From NCBI GenBank assembly GCA_964494985.1, contig CAZBUB010000004.1:1-64000 (forward strand): 64,000 nt of DNA, read 5' to 3'. The position numbers and the translations under genes were made by a program. This DNA comes from CAZBUB01 sp964494985. Lineage in GTDB: Bacteria; Desulfobacterota; Desulfovibrionia; Desulfovibrionales; Desulfothermaceae. Below the pieces are notes generated by a model. It worked only from the letters and a program-made list of their open reading frames with translations. It had not been told where the DNA came from and did not search any database. Every line of letters begins with the position of its first letter. Positions within the stretch are counted from its first letter, which is position 1. This document shows, one piece after another, positions 1 through 9,272 of this stretch.

Positions 1-50
1 CCACTCATCCCTACAAATATTGCTGCAGCACGCGACTTTAATGTAATAAC

Positions 51-1058
51 CTAGTTACCTAGGATATATTTTCTCACCGCCTGGTTGTGCTCTTTTAGGC
101 TTTTGCTGAACTTGTGGCTGCCGTCGCCCTTGGATACGAAATACAGGTAAGAGTGCTCTTCAGGATGGATTGCAGCCTTCAGGGATTCCAGTCCCGGGGA
201 GCAGATCGGGCCAGGGGGCAGGCCTGGGTGGTGGTAGGTGTTGTATGGGTTGTCCTTATCCCTTAGCTCTGCCTTGCGCAGCCTGGAGTCAAAATCCGGG
301 CCCAGTCCATAGATCACTGTGGGATCACACTGTAGGCGCATGTTTCTCTCCAGCCTGTTTTGCAGCACTCCAGCTATGCGTCTTCTCTCATCTGGCTTGC
401 CGGTTTCCTTTTCCACCAGGGAGGCCAGGATTACGGTACGATGCATTTCCTCAGGCTCAGGCAATCCCTCAGGCCAGAGCCTTTCCCTAGCTACCTTATA
501 GAACTGGCCCACCATCTGCCCCACCAAGGGCTGGGCTTGGCCAAGGACAGGCCTGGGCAAATGATAGGTCTCTGGGTAGAGATATCCTTCCAGAGTGTTT
601 GCTGGGATATCAAAGGACTCCAGGAGACTTTTGTCCTGAACCGCTTGGGCAAAGCCATTAAATTCCGTCAGATTGGAGTCCTCAACCAACTCTGCTGACT
701 GCCACCAGGTCAGGCCTTCAGGTATTTTGACCCTGTGCAGGACCACCTGGCCTGTGCACAGATGTTCCAGGATGCGCATTCTGGACCAGGATGTGTCCAC
801 TGCGAACTCTCCGGCCTGGATGCTCTGGGCTTTGCCGCTGATGCGGGCCAGGAGCATGAACTTCTCTGGATCAGGGATTATGTCCTGCTTTTCCAGTTTT
901 CTGGACACGCTGTGCAGGGATGTCCCGGAAGGAATGATTATCGTTTTTTTTGTACCTGGTGCTTGCAAAGGAAAGTACAGGTATTGGTACAGATAGATAC
1001 CTGCCAGCAAGAGCAGCAGGATAAAGGAAGCTAGCAAATAAAGTACAGTTTTTTTCAT
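51..1058 (-). CDS. mltG: Endolytic transglycosylase MltG
   Basis: 335 aa, close to the usual family length. One N-terminal membrane anchor (about residues 5-28) precedes a periplasmic YceG domain. The catalytic glutamate sits in LASLVEKETG (about residue 217), followed by the family signature GVLQNRL and the CDPTVIYGLG stretch. MltG cuts nascent peptidoglycan strands in the inner-membrane periplasmic face and so sets glycan chain length. The ATG overlaps the end of ruvX by four bases, so the two are probably translationally coupled at the end of the cca-like/hypF/dehydrogenase/ruvX run. Identification is firm; nothing looks broken. Confidence 0.95.
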   Translation of the reverse strand: MKKTVLYLLASFILLLLLAGIYLYQYLYFPLQAPGTKKTIIIPSGTSLHSVSRKLEKQDIIPDPEKFMLLARISGKAQSIQAGEFAVDTSWSRMRILEHLCTGQVVLHRVKIPEGLTWWQSAELVEDSNLTEFNGFAQAVQDKSLLESFDIPANTLEGYLYPETYHLPRPVLGQAQPLVGQMVGQFYKVARERLWPEGLPEPEEMHRTVILASLVEKETGKPDERRRIAGVLQNRLERNMRLQCDPTVIYGLGPDFDSRLRKAELRDKDNPYNTYHHPGLPPGPICSPGLESLKAAIHPEEHSYLYFVSKGDGSHKFSKSLKEHNQAVRKYILGN

Positions 1059-1498
1059 CTAAGGCTGTCTTGTTCCCAGACCTGGGCTTGTTCCGGATGC
1101 TGCAGAAAGTTCTCCAGTATGAGCACTGCCGCTTGTTGGTCCAGGATGGATTTTTGTTTTTTGGTCCGGACTCCTGCGCTTTTAAGTCTCTGCCAGGCCT
1201 CATAGCTGCTCAAGGTCTCATCTAAGAGATAAATTTGCCAGCCAGTGGCTCTGCGCAGACTGCGGGCCAGATTTTTGACCTGCCTGACTCCCAGGGTCTC
1301 ATCCCCTGATTGTGATTTTGGCAGGCCGAGAACTACGCGCTGCACACCTTCCAATTCAATAATATCCAGGAGATTTTGAACCAGTTTTTTTTTGCCTCTA
1401 TGGCGCAAGGTTTCGTAGGGCATAGCAAGTTTGCCTTCAGAATCGCTTAAGGCCAGACCCACCCTTTGGAGGCCGAAATCAACGCCCAGAGTGCGCAT
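1055..1498 (-). CDS. ruvX: Putative pre-16S rRNA nuclease / Holliday junction resolvase-like RuvX (YqgF)
   Basis: 147 aa RNase H-fold protein. Visible are the first acidic strand (LGVDFGLQRVG, Asp7), VVLGLPKSQSG, the LLDETLSS strand and the C-terminal DQQAAVLIL helix, that is the whole catalytic set. The family processes the 5' end of 16S rRNA and was earlier proposed as a Holliday junction resolvase. It overlaps the upstream dehydrogenase gene by 20 bases and mltG by 4, so it is inside a compact minus-strand operon. Start at ATG 1498 matches the family N terminus exactly. Confidence 0.94.
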   Translation of the reverse strand: MRTLGVDFGLQRVGLALSDSEGKLAMPYETLRHRGKKKLVQNLLDIIELEGVQRVVLGLPKSQSGDETLGVRQVKNLARSLRRATGWQIYLLDETLSSYEAWQRLKSAGVRTKKQKSILDQQAAVLILENFLQHPEQAQVWEQDSLR

Positions 1499-4400
1499 AA
1501 TTCTTTTTATCCTCAGCCTTGTTGGAAATAATCATTTTCTGCAGCTCTTTCCTCCAGTCTTTGCCTCCAGCTAAGGCTGCCAGGTATTCCAGGCTATGCA
1601 GCACCTGAGTCTTGGGACTGGTTTCCAAAAGGATGCGGCTGATGCCAATTTTGCAGGAGGGGCAGCCTACCAGTACAGTGGTATCCTGGGGCATACCCTG
1701 GAGATCCTTTTGCAATTGTTCAGTTTTCCTTAGGCGTAAAGTATTATAGATGCGAGGCGAGGTGAGGGCACCCAGCCCGCTTTCAGCACAACAGCCAGGG
1801 CTGATAGTGATCTCTGTGCCCAGAAAGGAACCCAGCTCCCGGGCATATACTCTGCCGCTTTGAGTGGGGTCTATGCCGTTCCACTCGCTGTGGCAGGCAG
1901 GGTGGTACAAAAGCGGCTTTGCCCTGGCAGATAATTGGGGCAAGTTTGGCTGCAGTGCAGAATCTTGCTGCAGTACCAGCTGCAGAACATCTAGATGCTG
2001 CAGGCTGGAGCTCAGAAAGAGCCTGGGCTCATGCTTAGCCATAGCCTCCCTGCAGGTACCACAGGATGTCAAAAGGTGGCTGATGCGCAGCCCAAAACCT
2101 TCTGCCTGCTCTTTGAGGGCACGCAAGTGCTGTAGATTGAATTCCTGGTTCTCCTGATATTCTTGGTTGCAGCCAGCTGCCAGGAGAGGATAGCCACAAC
2201 ACAGATGTCTGGGTGGCATAAGCACAGTGAATCCTGAGAGCAGCAGGAGATACAGTGCTGCCTGGCCTATCTCCGGATAAAAAAGGCCTGCACCGCAGCC
2301 AGGGAAGTAAAAGACCGCATCGTTTCCTGGCTGTTTGGGAAAAATCACATTTCTTTCTCCTAGACGCAGGATCTGCTCCAGGTTTTTAAAGCCCAATCCA
2401 GGCATTTTGGTACGCAAAATCGGGGTCTGAAAGCGGTTCCTCCATCTGGCGGGCAGTTTGGCCCAGGTGGCCCGTTGCAGGCTCTGTCCGGCCCAGGCCA
2501 GCTTGGCTGCGCTGGGGATCCGGCCTGGATTGTGGGTCAGATATCTCAAAATATGCTTCTTGAGCCCTTTCCCTCCCTGGGCAGGGTCTTCCTGCAGAAA
2601 AGAGCGCATGTTGAGTATTTGCTCCGGCATATTTATTTTGACCGGGCATACCGAGGTGCATTTCCCACATGCAGTGCATCTATCCAGAATATTTTCTAGC
2701 TCGGTCAAAATGTCCTTGCTGATCCTGCCTTGATCCTGCTGGATGTAGTAAAGGGCTTCAATCAAGGCCCCTAAAGTGATGATTTTGTTTCTGGGGTGGT
2801 AGAGGAACCCCTGTTCAGGGTAGTACATAGGGCAAACCTGCTTGCATTTGCCGCATCTGGAGCAGATCTGAATGTTTCTAAGCAGGCTTGTCAGCTTTTC
2901 TTTTCCTGGCAAGCTGGTCTGATCGATGTCCTGAAGCAGACGATTAAAGGAGAAGGTAAATGGGGCGGAATCCAGGCCGTCCTTGCTAAGCTTGCCCGGA
3001 TTGAAAATGCCTTGGGGATCCACCCTGGCCTTGTAGTCTTGCAGGGCCTGGATCTTTTCTTGATCCAGGTAGCCTATCTTGGTTATGCCTATGCCGTGCT
3101 CTCCAGATACAGAACCCTCTAACTCTAAGACCTTTTTAAAGACCTTTTGGGCCGCCTCCTCAGCCAGGCGCAGCATTTGCATGTCATTGGAGTTGACAGG
3201 GATATTTACGTGGCAGTTGCCGTCCCCGGCGTGCATATGGTTGGCTATCATGATCCTGGTGGCGAACAGGCGCTCTTCATTTTTTTTGAGTGGCTCAGCC
3301 AGATCTGGATATCTGCTGCGCAAGTCCCGGAAGAAGTATCGTATCTGCAGCTCGAACTCTTGTTCCGGGAGCTTGCGAGGATCGATCTTGCCGCTTATAA
3401 TCTTGGAGGAAAAATTGATTTCCATGTCGATAAACTCATCCCCTGGGTCCATACCCTGCATGGTAGCAGCTTCCTGCAGAGCCTTTCTGTAGCCCAGGGC
3501 CAGGTAGTAGAGATTCAGGGACTCGATAAAGTCTGAAAATTCAGGAATGACGTTAATAGGGATGACCACATCTTCGTTGATCTTGAACCCACTGGTACGT
3601 TTGGTGATGGCACTTAGACGATGCCTGTCCTGCCAAAACCTTTCAGCTTCGTTTGTGTCCCTGGCTACGAAGACATCCACATTGTGGTAGCCTTCGGCAG
3701 TTTCCACAATGCGCCTGCGTACATCCTCCAGATCCTGGAGATGATCAGAATCCAGCTGCAATAGCAGAACCGAGATAGGCTCACCCTCATACTTGCTGGA
3801 TTTCTTTGCATAATCTATGGCTTGCACATACTTGTTACCGAACTCTTCCAGGGCGGACATTTTGACCTGGTCCCCTTGCTTGCGGATCTCGTCGCGCAAA
3901 TAGACCAGCTCCTTGATAACTAGCATGGCGTTATGCATGGAGTTGCCAAAGAACTCCAGGCATAGGGTCCTGGAGTACCGAAGCTTGGGATGCAGTGTGA
4001 AGCAGGCTTCGGTGATGAGACCGTCCACTCCCTCCTTTTGGATTCCAGGCAGGCCGCCCAGATACTTATTGGCCACATCCTTGCCCAGCCCAGGGGTCCG
4101 GATTTGCTCCCCTGTAAGGTGCACGCTGCGCAAGCGTTTTCCTTCTTGATCCAGGACATCAAAGCAGACTGTCTCCCAGGGGTGGATCTTGTGCCTGGGA
4201 TGCTCCCTGCGTTTGATCTCTACAATCTCCGCGCTGGGCAGGACCATTTTATAGGACAGAAGATTGTCCAGGGTGGTGCCGTATTCAAAGGCAAAAGGGC
4301 CGCCTGCGTTCTCAGAGATGTTTCCGCCCAGGGAGGAGGCCGCCTTGGAGGCAGGATCCACTGTAAAGAGCAGGCTCTTCTCATCTGCGGCCCGGATGGC

Positions 4401-5045
4401 GTCCAGGGTGATGACCCCGCTTTGGGCGCAAAGCAGCATGCTTTCAGGGTTTATTTCCAGGATGGATTTCATGCGGCTTAGACTTAAGATGACGCAGCGC
4501 GTTCTGGCAGGGATGGCCCCTCCTGTCAGGCCTGAGCCTCCTCCCCTGGGCACAATGCAAAACCCCATCTCCAGGGCCAAATGTACAAGCTGTTGTGCTT
4601 CCCAGGTATCGCCCGGGGCCACCATGAGCATTGGGACCTCCAGGCGCAGATCAGTAGCATCTGTGGCGCATTCCACCAGAGCATGGGGTTGGCTGACGAT
4701 ATGCTCTGCAGGCAGAATTTGTTCCAGCCTTTTAAGGAGCCTGTCTTTAAGATCCTGGTCAGACAAAAACTCTTGCCAATAAGCCTGTAGGCCTTGCTTT
4801 AGCCTGATGAAAATCTCCTGGGGCAGGCCGTGCCTTTCCGCATTCAGCCTGGAGGAGACCGATCTATAAACTTCCCTGGCAGGGATAAAAGGGTTGTAGC
4901 GGATCAAAAATAGCTCCGCAGCTAGGGCTGCTGCCAGCTCCTGTTCTGCTTCTGGCCAGGAAGCAAGCTCTTCTGTAGATAACCCTAAAACTCGATGTAC
5001 CAGGTTTTTATTGGGAATGGAGATGTGGGGATGTTTTTGACTCAT
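1479..5045 (-). CDS. Large FAD/Fe-S oxidoreductase, D-lactate dehydrogenase (GlcD-GlcF fusion) type
   Basis: About 1188 aa from ATG 5045; the reading frame is open further upstream but the protein starting MSQKHPHIS fits better. Order: N-terminal extension (about 1-130), FAD-binding PCMH/GlcD domain with a glycine-rich PRGGGSGLTGGA loop, FAD-linked oxidase C-terminal domain ending in GEHGIG, then a ferredoxin-like pair of clusters (CSRCGKCKQVCP and CTACGKCTSVCP) and two CCG cysteine-rich repeats (CCGYP, GCCAESG). This is the architecture of membrane-associated quinone-linked D-lactate/2-hydroxyacid dehydrogenases. In sulfate reducers lactate is a main electron donor, so D-lactate oxidation is the likely job, but glycolate or another 2-hydroxyacid cannot be excluded. 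It lies between hypF (3 bases beyond the open frame) and ruvX (20-base overlap). Confidence 0.85.
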   Translation of the reverse strand: MSQKHPHISIPNKNLVHRVLGLSTEELASWPEAEQELAAALAAELFLIRYNPFIPAREVYRSVSSRLNAERHGLPQEIFIRLKQGLQAYWQEFLSDQDLKDRLLKRLEQILPAEHIVSQPHALVECATDATDLRLEVPMLMVAPGDTWEAQQLVHLALEMGFCIVPRGGGSGLTGGAIPARTRCVILSLSRMKSILEINPESMLLCAQSGVITLDAIRAADEKSLLFTVDPASKAASSLGGNISENAGGPFAFEYGTTLDNLLSYKMVLPSAEIVEIKRREHPRHKIHPWETVCFDVLDQEGKRLRSVHLTGEQIRTPGLGKDVANKYLGGLPGIQKEGVDGLITEACFTLHPKLRYSRTLCLEFFGNSMHNAMLVIKELVYLRDEIRKQGDQVKMSALEEFGNKYVQAIDYAKKSSKYEGEPISVLLLQLDSDHLQDLEDVRRRIVETAEGYHNVDVFVARDTNEAERFWQDRHRLSAITKRTSGFKINEDVVIPINVIPEFSDFIESLNLYYLALGYRKALQEAATMQGMDPGDEFIDMEINFSSKIISGKIDPRKLPEQEFELQIRYFFRDLRSRYPDLAEPLKKNEERLFATRIMIANHMHAGDGNCHVNIPVNSNDMQMLRLAEEAAQKVFKKVLELEGSVSGEHGIGITKIGYLDQEKIQALQDYKARVDPQGIFNPGKLSKDGLDSAPFTFSFNRLLQDIDQTSLPGKEKLTSLLRNIQICSRCGKCKQVCPMYYPEQGFLYHPRNKIITLGALIEALYYIQQDQGRISKDILTELENILDRCTACGKCTSVCPVKINMPEQILNMRSFLQEDPAQGGKGLKKHILRYLTHNPGRIPSAAKLAWAGQSLQRATWAKLPARWRNRFQTPILRTKMPGLGFKNLEQILRLGERNVIFPKQPGNDAVFYFPGCGAGLFYPEIGQAALYLLLLSGFTVLMPPRHLCCGYPLLAAGCNQEYQENQEFNLQHLRALKEQAEGFGLRISHLLTSCGTCREAMAKHEPRLFLSSSLQHLDVLQLVLQQDSALQPNLPQLSARAKPLLYHPACHSEWNGIDPTQSGRVYARELGSFLGTEITISPGCCAESGLGALTSPRIYNTLRLRKTEQLQKDLQGMPQDTTVLVGCPSCKIGISRILLETSPKTQVLHSLEYLAALAGGKDWRKELQKMIISNKAEDKKNYAHSGR

Positions 5046-5123
5046 CTTGCGAGCACTGCCTTCACCTTGGTTTGTATGGTTGCAAACAATAATTCTAAGC
5101 ATCCAGTTTCTGGCTGGCAAGCC

Positions 5124-7460
5124 TTACATGAAGGGTGCAGATGGAGCCTCGCCCCTGGCCAGGGCAGCTCTGGCCCAGACTGCTTGGCCCAGGGAGATAC
5201 AGGCATCGTTCGGTGGGCAATATTTGTGCAGCAGTGGATGGAGTCCGCGGCTTTGCAGGCCCAGGACAAGTTCTTGGAACAGGGTCAGATTTTGCATTAC
5301 TCCTCCGCTTAAGGCCACAGTTTTGGTTTGGGTTGCTTGGCTTAACCTAAGTATCAGGTCAGCTAGTCCCTGGGCCAGTCCCAGATGGAAAGCGCGGCTG
5401 ATTGCTCCAGCAGACATCCCCTGTTGCCAATGGGTGTAGACCTGGGCAAAGAGGCCGAGGGTGTCCAGCTCAAAAAGATCCTGTTTTCGGGTATGACCAC
5501 AGCAAAAAGGCGTGTTTTGGCTGTGGTCCTGGATGTTTTCCAAAATAACGGCTGCTTGGCCTTCGTACTGGACCCTTGTGCTCAAGCCCAAAAGGCCTGC
5601 CACGGCATCAAATAGCCTGCCGCAGCTGCTGGTCAGAGGAGAATTTAGCTTTTTTTCCAGCATCTTAGATACCACCAGACTGGCCTGCTCCTGCTCCGCC
5701 AGCCAGGGCCACTCTTTTTTTCCTGGGCTTCGCTCGTTCAAGGCATACAGGTAGCTCTGGGCCATACGCCAGGGCTCTGCTATTGCTGCCTCTCCCCCTG
5801 GCAGTGGTACCTGCCGCAAACGGCCCAGGCGTTCCTGCTGGCCTGTGGAGTTATCCAGGTACAAAAATTCCCCTCCCCACAGGGTCTGATCCAAGCCCAA
5901 GCCAGTTCCATCCAGGGCCAGCCCCAGTACAGGACCTTGATGTTTGTTCTCTGCAAGGACTGCGTGGATATGGGCCAGATGGTGCTGCAGCCTGAATACC
6001 GGAAGCTTTGTTTGCTCCCGGGCATATACCGAGCTCAGGTAATCAGGATGCAGATCTGCAACTAAGGCTTCAGGTCTGGTCTGCAGGATATTTTGCAGGT
6101 GCTCTATGCTTTGCAGGAAAAAGGAGTAGGTTTCTTGATTCTGTAGGTCTCCAATATGCTGGGAGATAAAGGCCTGCTTCGCCTTGGTCAGGCAGATGGT
6201 GTTTTTGGATTCCGCCCCCAGGCCCAGGAGGCTGGGTCCTGACCGGGCTAGGAATACAGGGGCTGGCACAAAGCCTCTGGAGCGCCTGAAAAAGATTTGG
6301 GTTTTTACTTTTTCAGTCTGGGTCAGGACAGTATCGTCGCAGCGAATCAGGATGTCCCTGTTGTGCAGCAGGAAACTGTCAGCAATATCCCCCAGCCTGG
6401 ATTTGGCCTCCCTGTTGCCTAAACAAAGGGGCTCCCCGCTGGGGTTACCAGAGGTCATGACCAGGGCAGCAGGACTTTCTTGGTCCAAAAGGCTTTGGTA
6501 GTGTGAAAGCAAAATCTCATGCAAAGGGGTGTAAGGCAGCATTAATCCCAAAAGCCCAGTGTCAGGAGCCAGGGGCTCCAGCTGGGGAAAAGCAGATTTT
6601 TTGGGGGCCAGGACAATAGGCCTGGAGATGTCCTGGAGCCAATTTTGGCCTTGGGGGCTTAGGTCACTCAAAAGCTGAGCAGTTTTTAGGTCCGGGACCA
6701 TGATGGCCAGGGGTTTGCCCCAGCGTTTTTTTCGCTTGCGCAAACTCTGTACCAGATCCGGATTCAGAGCATTGCAGGCCAGATGGAAGCCGCCCAGGCC
6801 TTTGAGAGCCAAAATCCATCCCTGGGTCAGCTGTTTGGCTGCCAGAAGCAGGGATTCATTTCTGCTGGCCATAAGTTCCCCTTTTGCAGAGCAAAGCCAG
6901 CAATGAGGTCCGCATTTGGGGCAGGCGTTGGGTTGGGCATGGAACCTGCGGTCCAAGGGATCCTGGTACTCCTTGTTGCATTCCGGGCACATGGCAAAGC
7001 AGGCCATGGAAGTTTTGTTCCGGTCATAAGGGATGTTTGCGGTAATGCTGAATCTGGGACCGCAGTTGGTACAGTTGATGAATGGGTAGAGGTAGCGGCG
7101 ATCCTGGGGGTCTTGCAGTTCCTGCAGGCATTGTGGGCAAACAGAGATATCTGGGCTGATAAGCACTTGATGGCCCTGACTGTCAGTACTGGGTAGGATT
7201 TGGAAGCTGCAAAGATGAGTCTGCCAAGATGCCAGGCTCTTTTGCAGGCTGGTTATCTCTGCTAGGGGGGGCAGGTTGTGGTGAAGCTCTTGCCAGAGCT
7301 CCTGCAGGCTGGAGTCCGGACCCTGGATGAGGATCTCCACCCCCTGTTCTGTATTGCGGACGTAGCCGACCAGGCCCAGGTTCAGGGCGCATTTGTAAAC
7401 AAATGGCCTGAATCCTACCCCCTGTACCCGTCCCTGGGCGATTATTTTCCAGCTGGACAT
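5124..7460 (-). CDS. hypF: Carbamoyltransferase HypF, [NiFe] hydrogenase maturation
   Basis: 778 aa, full length. N-terminal acylphosphatase domain (GRVQGVGFRPF, then GYVRN), two zinc-finger motifs (CPQC...CTNC and CPEC...CPKC, about residues 107-190), a YrdC-like domain (about 200-390) and a Kae1-like C-terminal domain with HHLAHIHAV and the closing PPNDACISLGQA. HypF makes carbamoyl-AMP from carbamoyl phosphate and passes it to HypE for the cyanide ligands of the NiFe centre. No other hyp or hydrogenase gene is in the window, so it is an isolated member of the pathway, 17 bases downstream of the CCA-like gene. Confidence 0.97.
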   Translation of the reverse strand: MSSWKIIAQGRVQGVGFRPFVYKCALNLGLVGYVRNTEQGVEILIQGPDSSLQELWQELHHNLPPLAEITSLQKSLASWQTHLCSFQILPSTDSQGHQVLISPDISVCPQCLQELQDPQDRRYLYPFINCTNCGPRFSITANIPYDRNKTSMACFAMCPECNKEYQDPLDRRFHAQPNACPKCGPHCWLCSAKGELMASRNESLLLAAKQLTQGWILALKGLGGFHLACNALNPDLVQSLRKRKKRWGKPLAIMVPDLKTAQLLSDLSPQGQNWLQDISRPIVLAPKKSAFPQLEPLAPDTGLLGLMLPYTPLHEILLSHYQSLLDQESPAALVMTSGNPSGEPLCLGNREAKSRLGDIADSFLLHNRDILIRCDDTVLTQTEKVKTQIFFRRSRGFVPAPVFLARSGPSLLGLGAESKNTICLTKAKQAFISQHIGDLQNQETYSFFLQSIEHLQNILQTRPEALVADLHPDYLSSVYAREQTKLPVFRLQHHLAHIHAVLAENKHQGPVLGLALDGTGLGLDQTLWGGEFLYLDNSTGQQERLGRLRQVPLPGGEAAIAEPWRMAQSYLYALNERSPGKKEWPWLAEQEQASLVVSKMLEKKLNSPLTSSCGRLFDAVAGLLGLSTRVQYEGQAAVILENIQDHSQNTPFCCGHTRKQDLFELDTLGLFAQVYTHWQQGMSAGAISRAFHLGLAQGLADLILRLSQATQTKTVALSGGVMQNLTLFQELVLGLQSRGLHPLLHKYCPPNDACISLGQAVWARAALARGEAPSAPFM

Positions 7461-7477
7461 AATTTTGGTTCCTGCAC

Positions 7478-8581
7478 CTAGCTTTCCTGCAGAGCCTTGA
7501 CTCGCAGTCTCTTTAGAATTTTGCCTGATTCTGGGCCCAAGTTCCTGTAGGCTTTTGGCAAACGCACCTCGAGTATCCTTTGCAAGTCTCTATTTGCCAC
7601 CTCCTGCAGCTCTGGGGCTTGGATGAGCTTTAGTAGGTCGGTAAAATCATTTATAAAGGCCTTGTTGTGCAAGCCAAGCAGCATATCTACCTTGGGGCCG
7701 GGCCTTAATCTGTAATACCCACAGGCAGCAAGATGCCAGGCTGCTGCAAACTTTGCTATCTGGATCTGTTTTAAGGGTAATCTCAGCCTTGTGCCAAGGC
7801 TGTTGATGACTTTGGGGCCGAAGAAATCGTGCAGCAGATGTCTAGGCCAGTAGGCAGGATCTGTCTTGATTTTGCCCAGGTCAAAGCACATGGCCAGCCA
7901 GACCAGTTGGGGCTTGCCTGCTGCAGCATCCATGAGCCCTGCCACGTGTTGCAGAAGGCTGAGTTTGTTCAGGTCGGGGCCAGCAGGAATATTCTGGGCA
8001 TTATCCAGCTCAGGCAGCCAGGGCTGCAGGTTTGCGGTGTCAGCTAAAAGGCGCAAAAAGTTGCCTGGTCTGGGGGTAGAACAGGTCAACTGGAGCTCCT
8101 GGCCTAGGCGTTCTGCAACTGCTCCATCTAGAAGCCTCAAGTCAGACACTTCTTGCATGGCCTTTAAAAGCTCAGGATGGATTTGGAAATCAGGCAGCTT
8201 GGCGCTCAGCCTGGCAGCACGGAATACCCGCACCGGATCCTGGAGGAAGTTCTTGCTTTGTATCGGCCGCAGCTTTTTTTGCTTTAGGTCTTGCAGGGCC
8301 AGCTCAGAGCAGACCAGATTGCCCCGGCTGTCCTGAGCCAAAGAGTTGATGGTCAGGTCCTTTTTCTGCAGCTCACTATAAATATCCTGACTGTCTGAAA
8401 GGGTATATTGCGCATTTTGATAGAGATAGACCTGATAAGGTCTATGGCCAATCTTTTTGGCTCCGGGGTGTGCCTGCAGGAACTCCTGTTCTGAGCAGTT
8501 CAGAACTAGATAGTCCAGGTCCTTGGGTTTTAGCCCCAAAAGTTTGTCCCGAACTGCTCCTCCGAACTGATAGATCTGCAA
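7478..8581 (-). CDS. CCA-adding enzyme / poly(A) polymerase family nucleotidyltransferase with degenerate HD domain
   Basis: 367 aa, TTG start at 8581 (protein begins QIYQFGGAVRD). Class II nucleotidyltransferase motifs are present: FGGAVRD, the metal-binding pair in KDLDYLVL, a motif-B variant KKDLTINS (normally RRDxTINA) and RAARLSAKL. The C-terminal half aligns with the HD region of bacterial Cca, but the metal-binding His-Asp reads CFDLGK, so His is Phe and the phosphohydrolase activity seen in E. coli Cca is probably lost. Most likely it completes or repairs tRNA 3'-CCA; poly(A) polymerase is the alternative. It leads into hypF with a 17-base gap. The weak ribosome site before TTG leaves the start somewhat uncertain. 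Confidence 0.82.
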   Translation of the reverse strand: MQIYQFGGAVRDKLLGLKPKDLDYLVLNCSEQEFLQAHPGAKKIGHRPYQVYLYQNAQYTLSDSQDIYSELQKKDLTINSLAQDSRGNLVCSELALQDLKQKKLRPIQSKNFLQDPVRVFRAARLSAKLPDFQIHPELLKAMQEVSDLRLLDGAVAERLGQELQLTCSTPRPGNFLRLLADTANLQPWLPELDNAQNIPAGPDLNKLSLLQHVAGLMDAAAGKPQLVWLAMCFDLGKIKTDPAYWPRHLLHDFFGPKVINSLGTRLRLPLKQIQIAKFAAAWHLAACGYYRLRPGPKVDMLLGLHNKAFINDFTDLLKLIQAPELQEVANRDLQRILEVRLPKAYRNLGPESGKILKRLRVKALQES

Positions 8582-8640
8582 GGCTTGCCCTAATGCTGCA
8601 TGCAGCGGTTTTTTCGTCCAGTGTTAGCTGCGATCAGCAG

Positions 8641-9093
8641 CTAGTTCAACTCCAGCCGTACTTTGGGATCCAGCTCCTGAATCTTGTCCAGGATGGCTTT
8701 CGGAAAGTCGGCCCTTTGCAGCTGGTGGTAGTCATAACCTACGATTTTGGCTGTGCCCAGGGCAGCAGGCTTGTCCATCTTACGGCTGACCAAGAGGTAT
8801 TCCTGCTCCAGCTCAGAGCTGCGCAGGACTACCGTGCGACAGCCGATATGCACAGTGTCCGGATATGTCAAAGGTACCAGGTACTTGCAGCTGGTGGAAG
8901 CTAGGATGGGTCCGATTCCGCTGACTTGCCTTTCCCGGTCCAGCTGAATATTTTGCATGTATTCGATTCTTGCTGATTCGAAATAGCGAAAGAATCTGAT
9001 GTTGTTCACGTGTTGGAAGGCATCCATATCCCCCCATAGTACAGGTAGCTCTATCCGGATTGTAAAATCCTGCAAGGAAAGTTTTTGGGACAT
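8641..9093 (-). CDS. Acyl-CoA thioesterase, hotdog fold (YbgC/FadM-like)
   Basis: About 150 aa from ATG 9093, chosen because a good AAGGAG lies 7 bases upstream and the protein then starts MSQKLSLQDF like its relatives; the open frame extends 25 codons further. The 4-hydroxybenzoyl-CoA thioesterase signature WGDMDAFQHVNN carries the catalytic Asp, followed by FFRYFESARIEYM. Such enzymes hydrolyse acyl-CoA thioesters in the cytoplasm. It is divergent from an enoyl-CoA hydratase gene (9273), which fits a role in acyl-CoA turnover. Substrate cannot be read from the sequence. Confidence 0.85.
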   Translation of the reverse strand: MSQKLSLQDFTIRIELPVLWGDMDAFQHVNNIRFFRYFESARIEYMQNIQLDRERQVSGIGPILASTSCKYLVPLTYPDTVHIGCRTVVLRSSELEQEYLLVSRKMDKPAALGTAKIVGYDYHQLQRADFPKAILDKIQELDPKVRLELN

Positions 9094-9176
9094 TCCTGTC
9101 TCCTTAGGGCTTGTGCTTTGTGGAAAAAAAGACAGTTTAACCAAAAGCACAGCCTGGGCGCAAGCCAAGCAGGATG

Positions 9177-9205
9177 TTGAATTTTTGAGCCATTATGCTT
9201 ATAAG
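9177..9205 (+). promoter_or_regulatory. Candidate sigma-70 promoter for the enoyl-CoA hydratase gene
   Basis: TTGAAT (9177-9182) and TATAAG (9200-9205) are separated by exactly 17 bases in the divergent intergenic region, about 60 bases ahead of the ATG at 9273. Prediction from motif match only. Confidence 0.45.
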
Positions 9206-9272
9206 CCCAAGGTAAAGGAACAGCGAATAAGGTCTGGGCAAGCTTAGTGCACAACAAAAAGGAGCAAAAATT

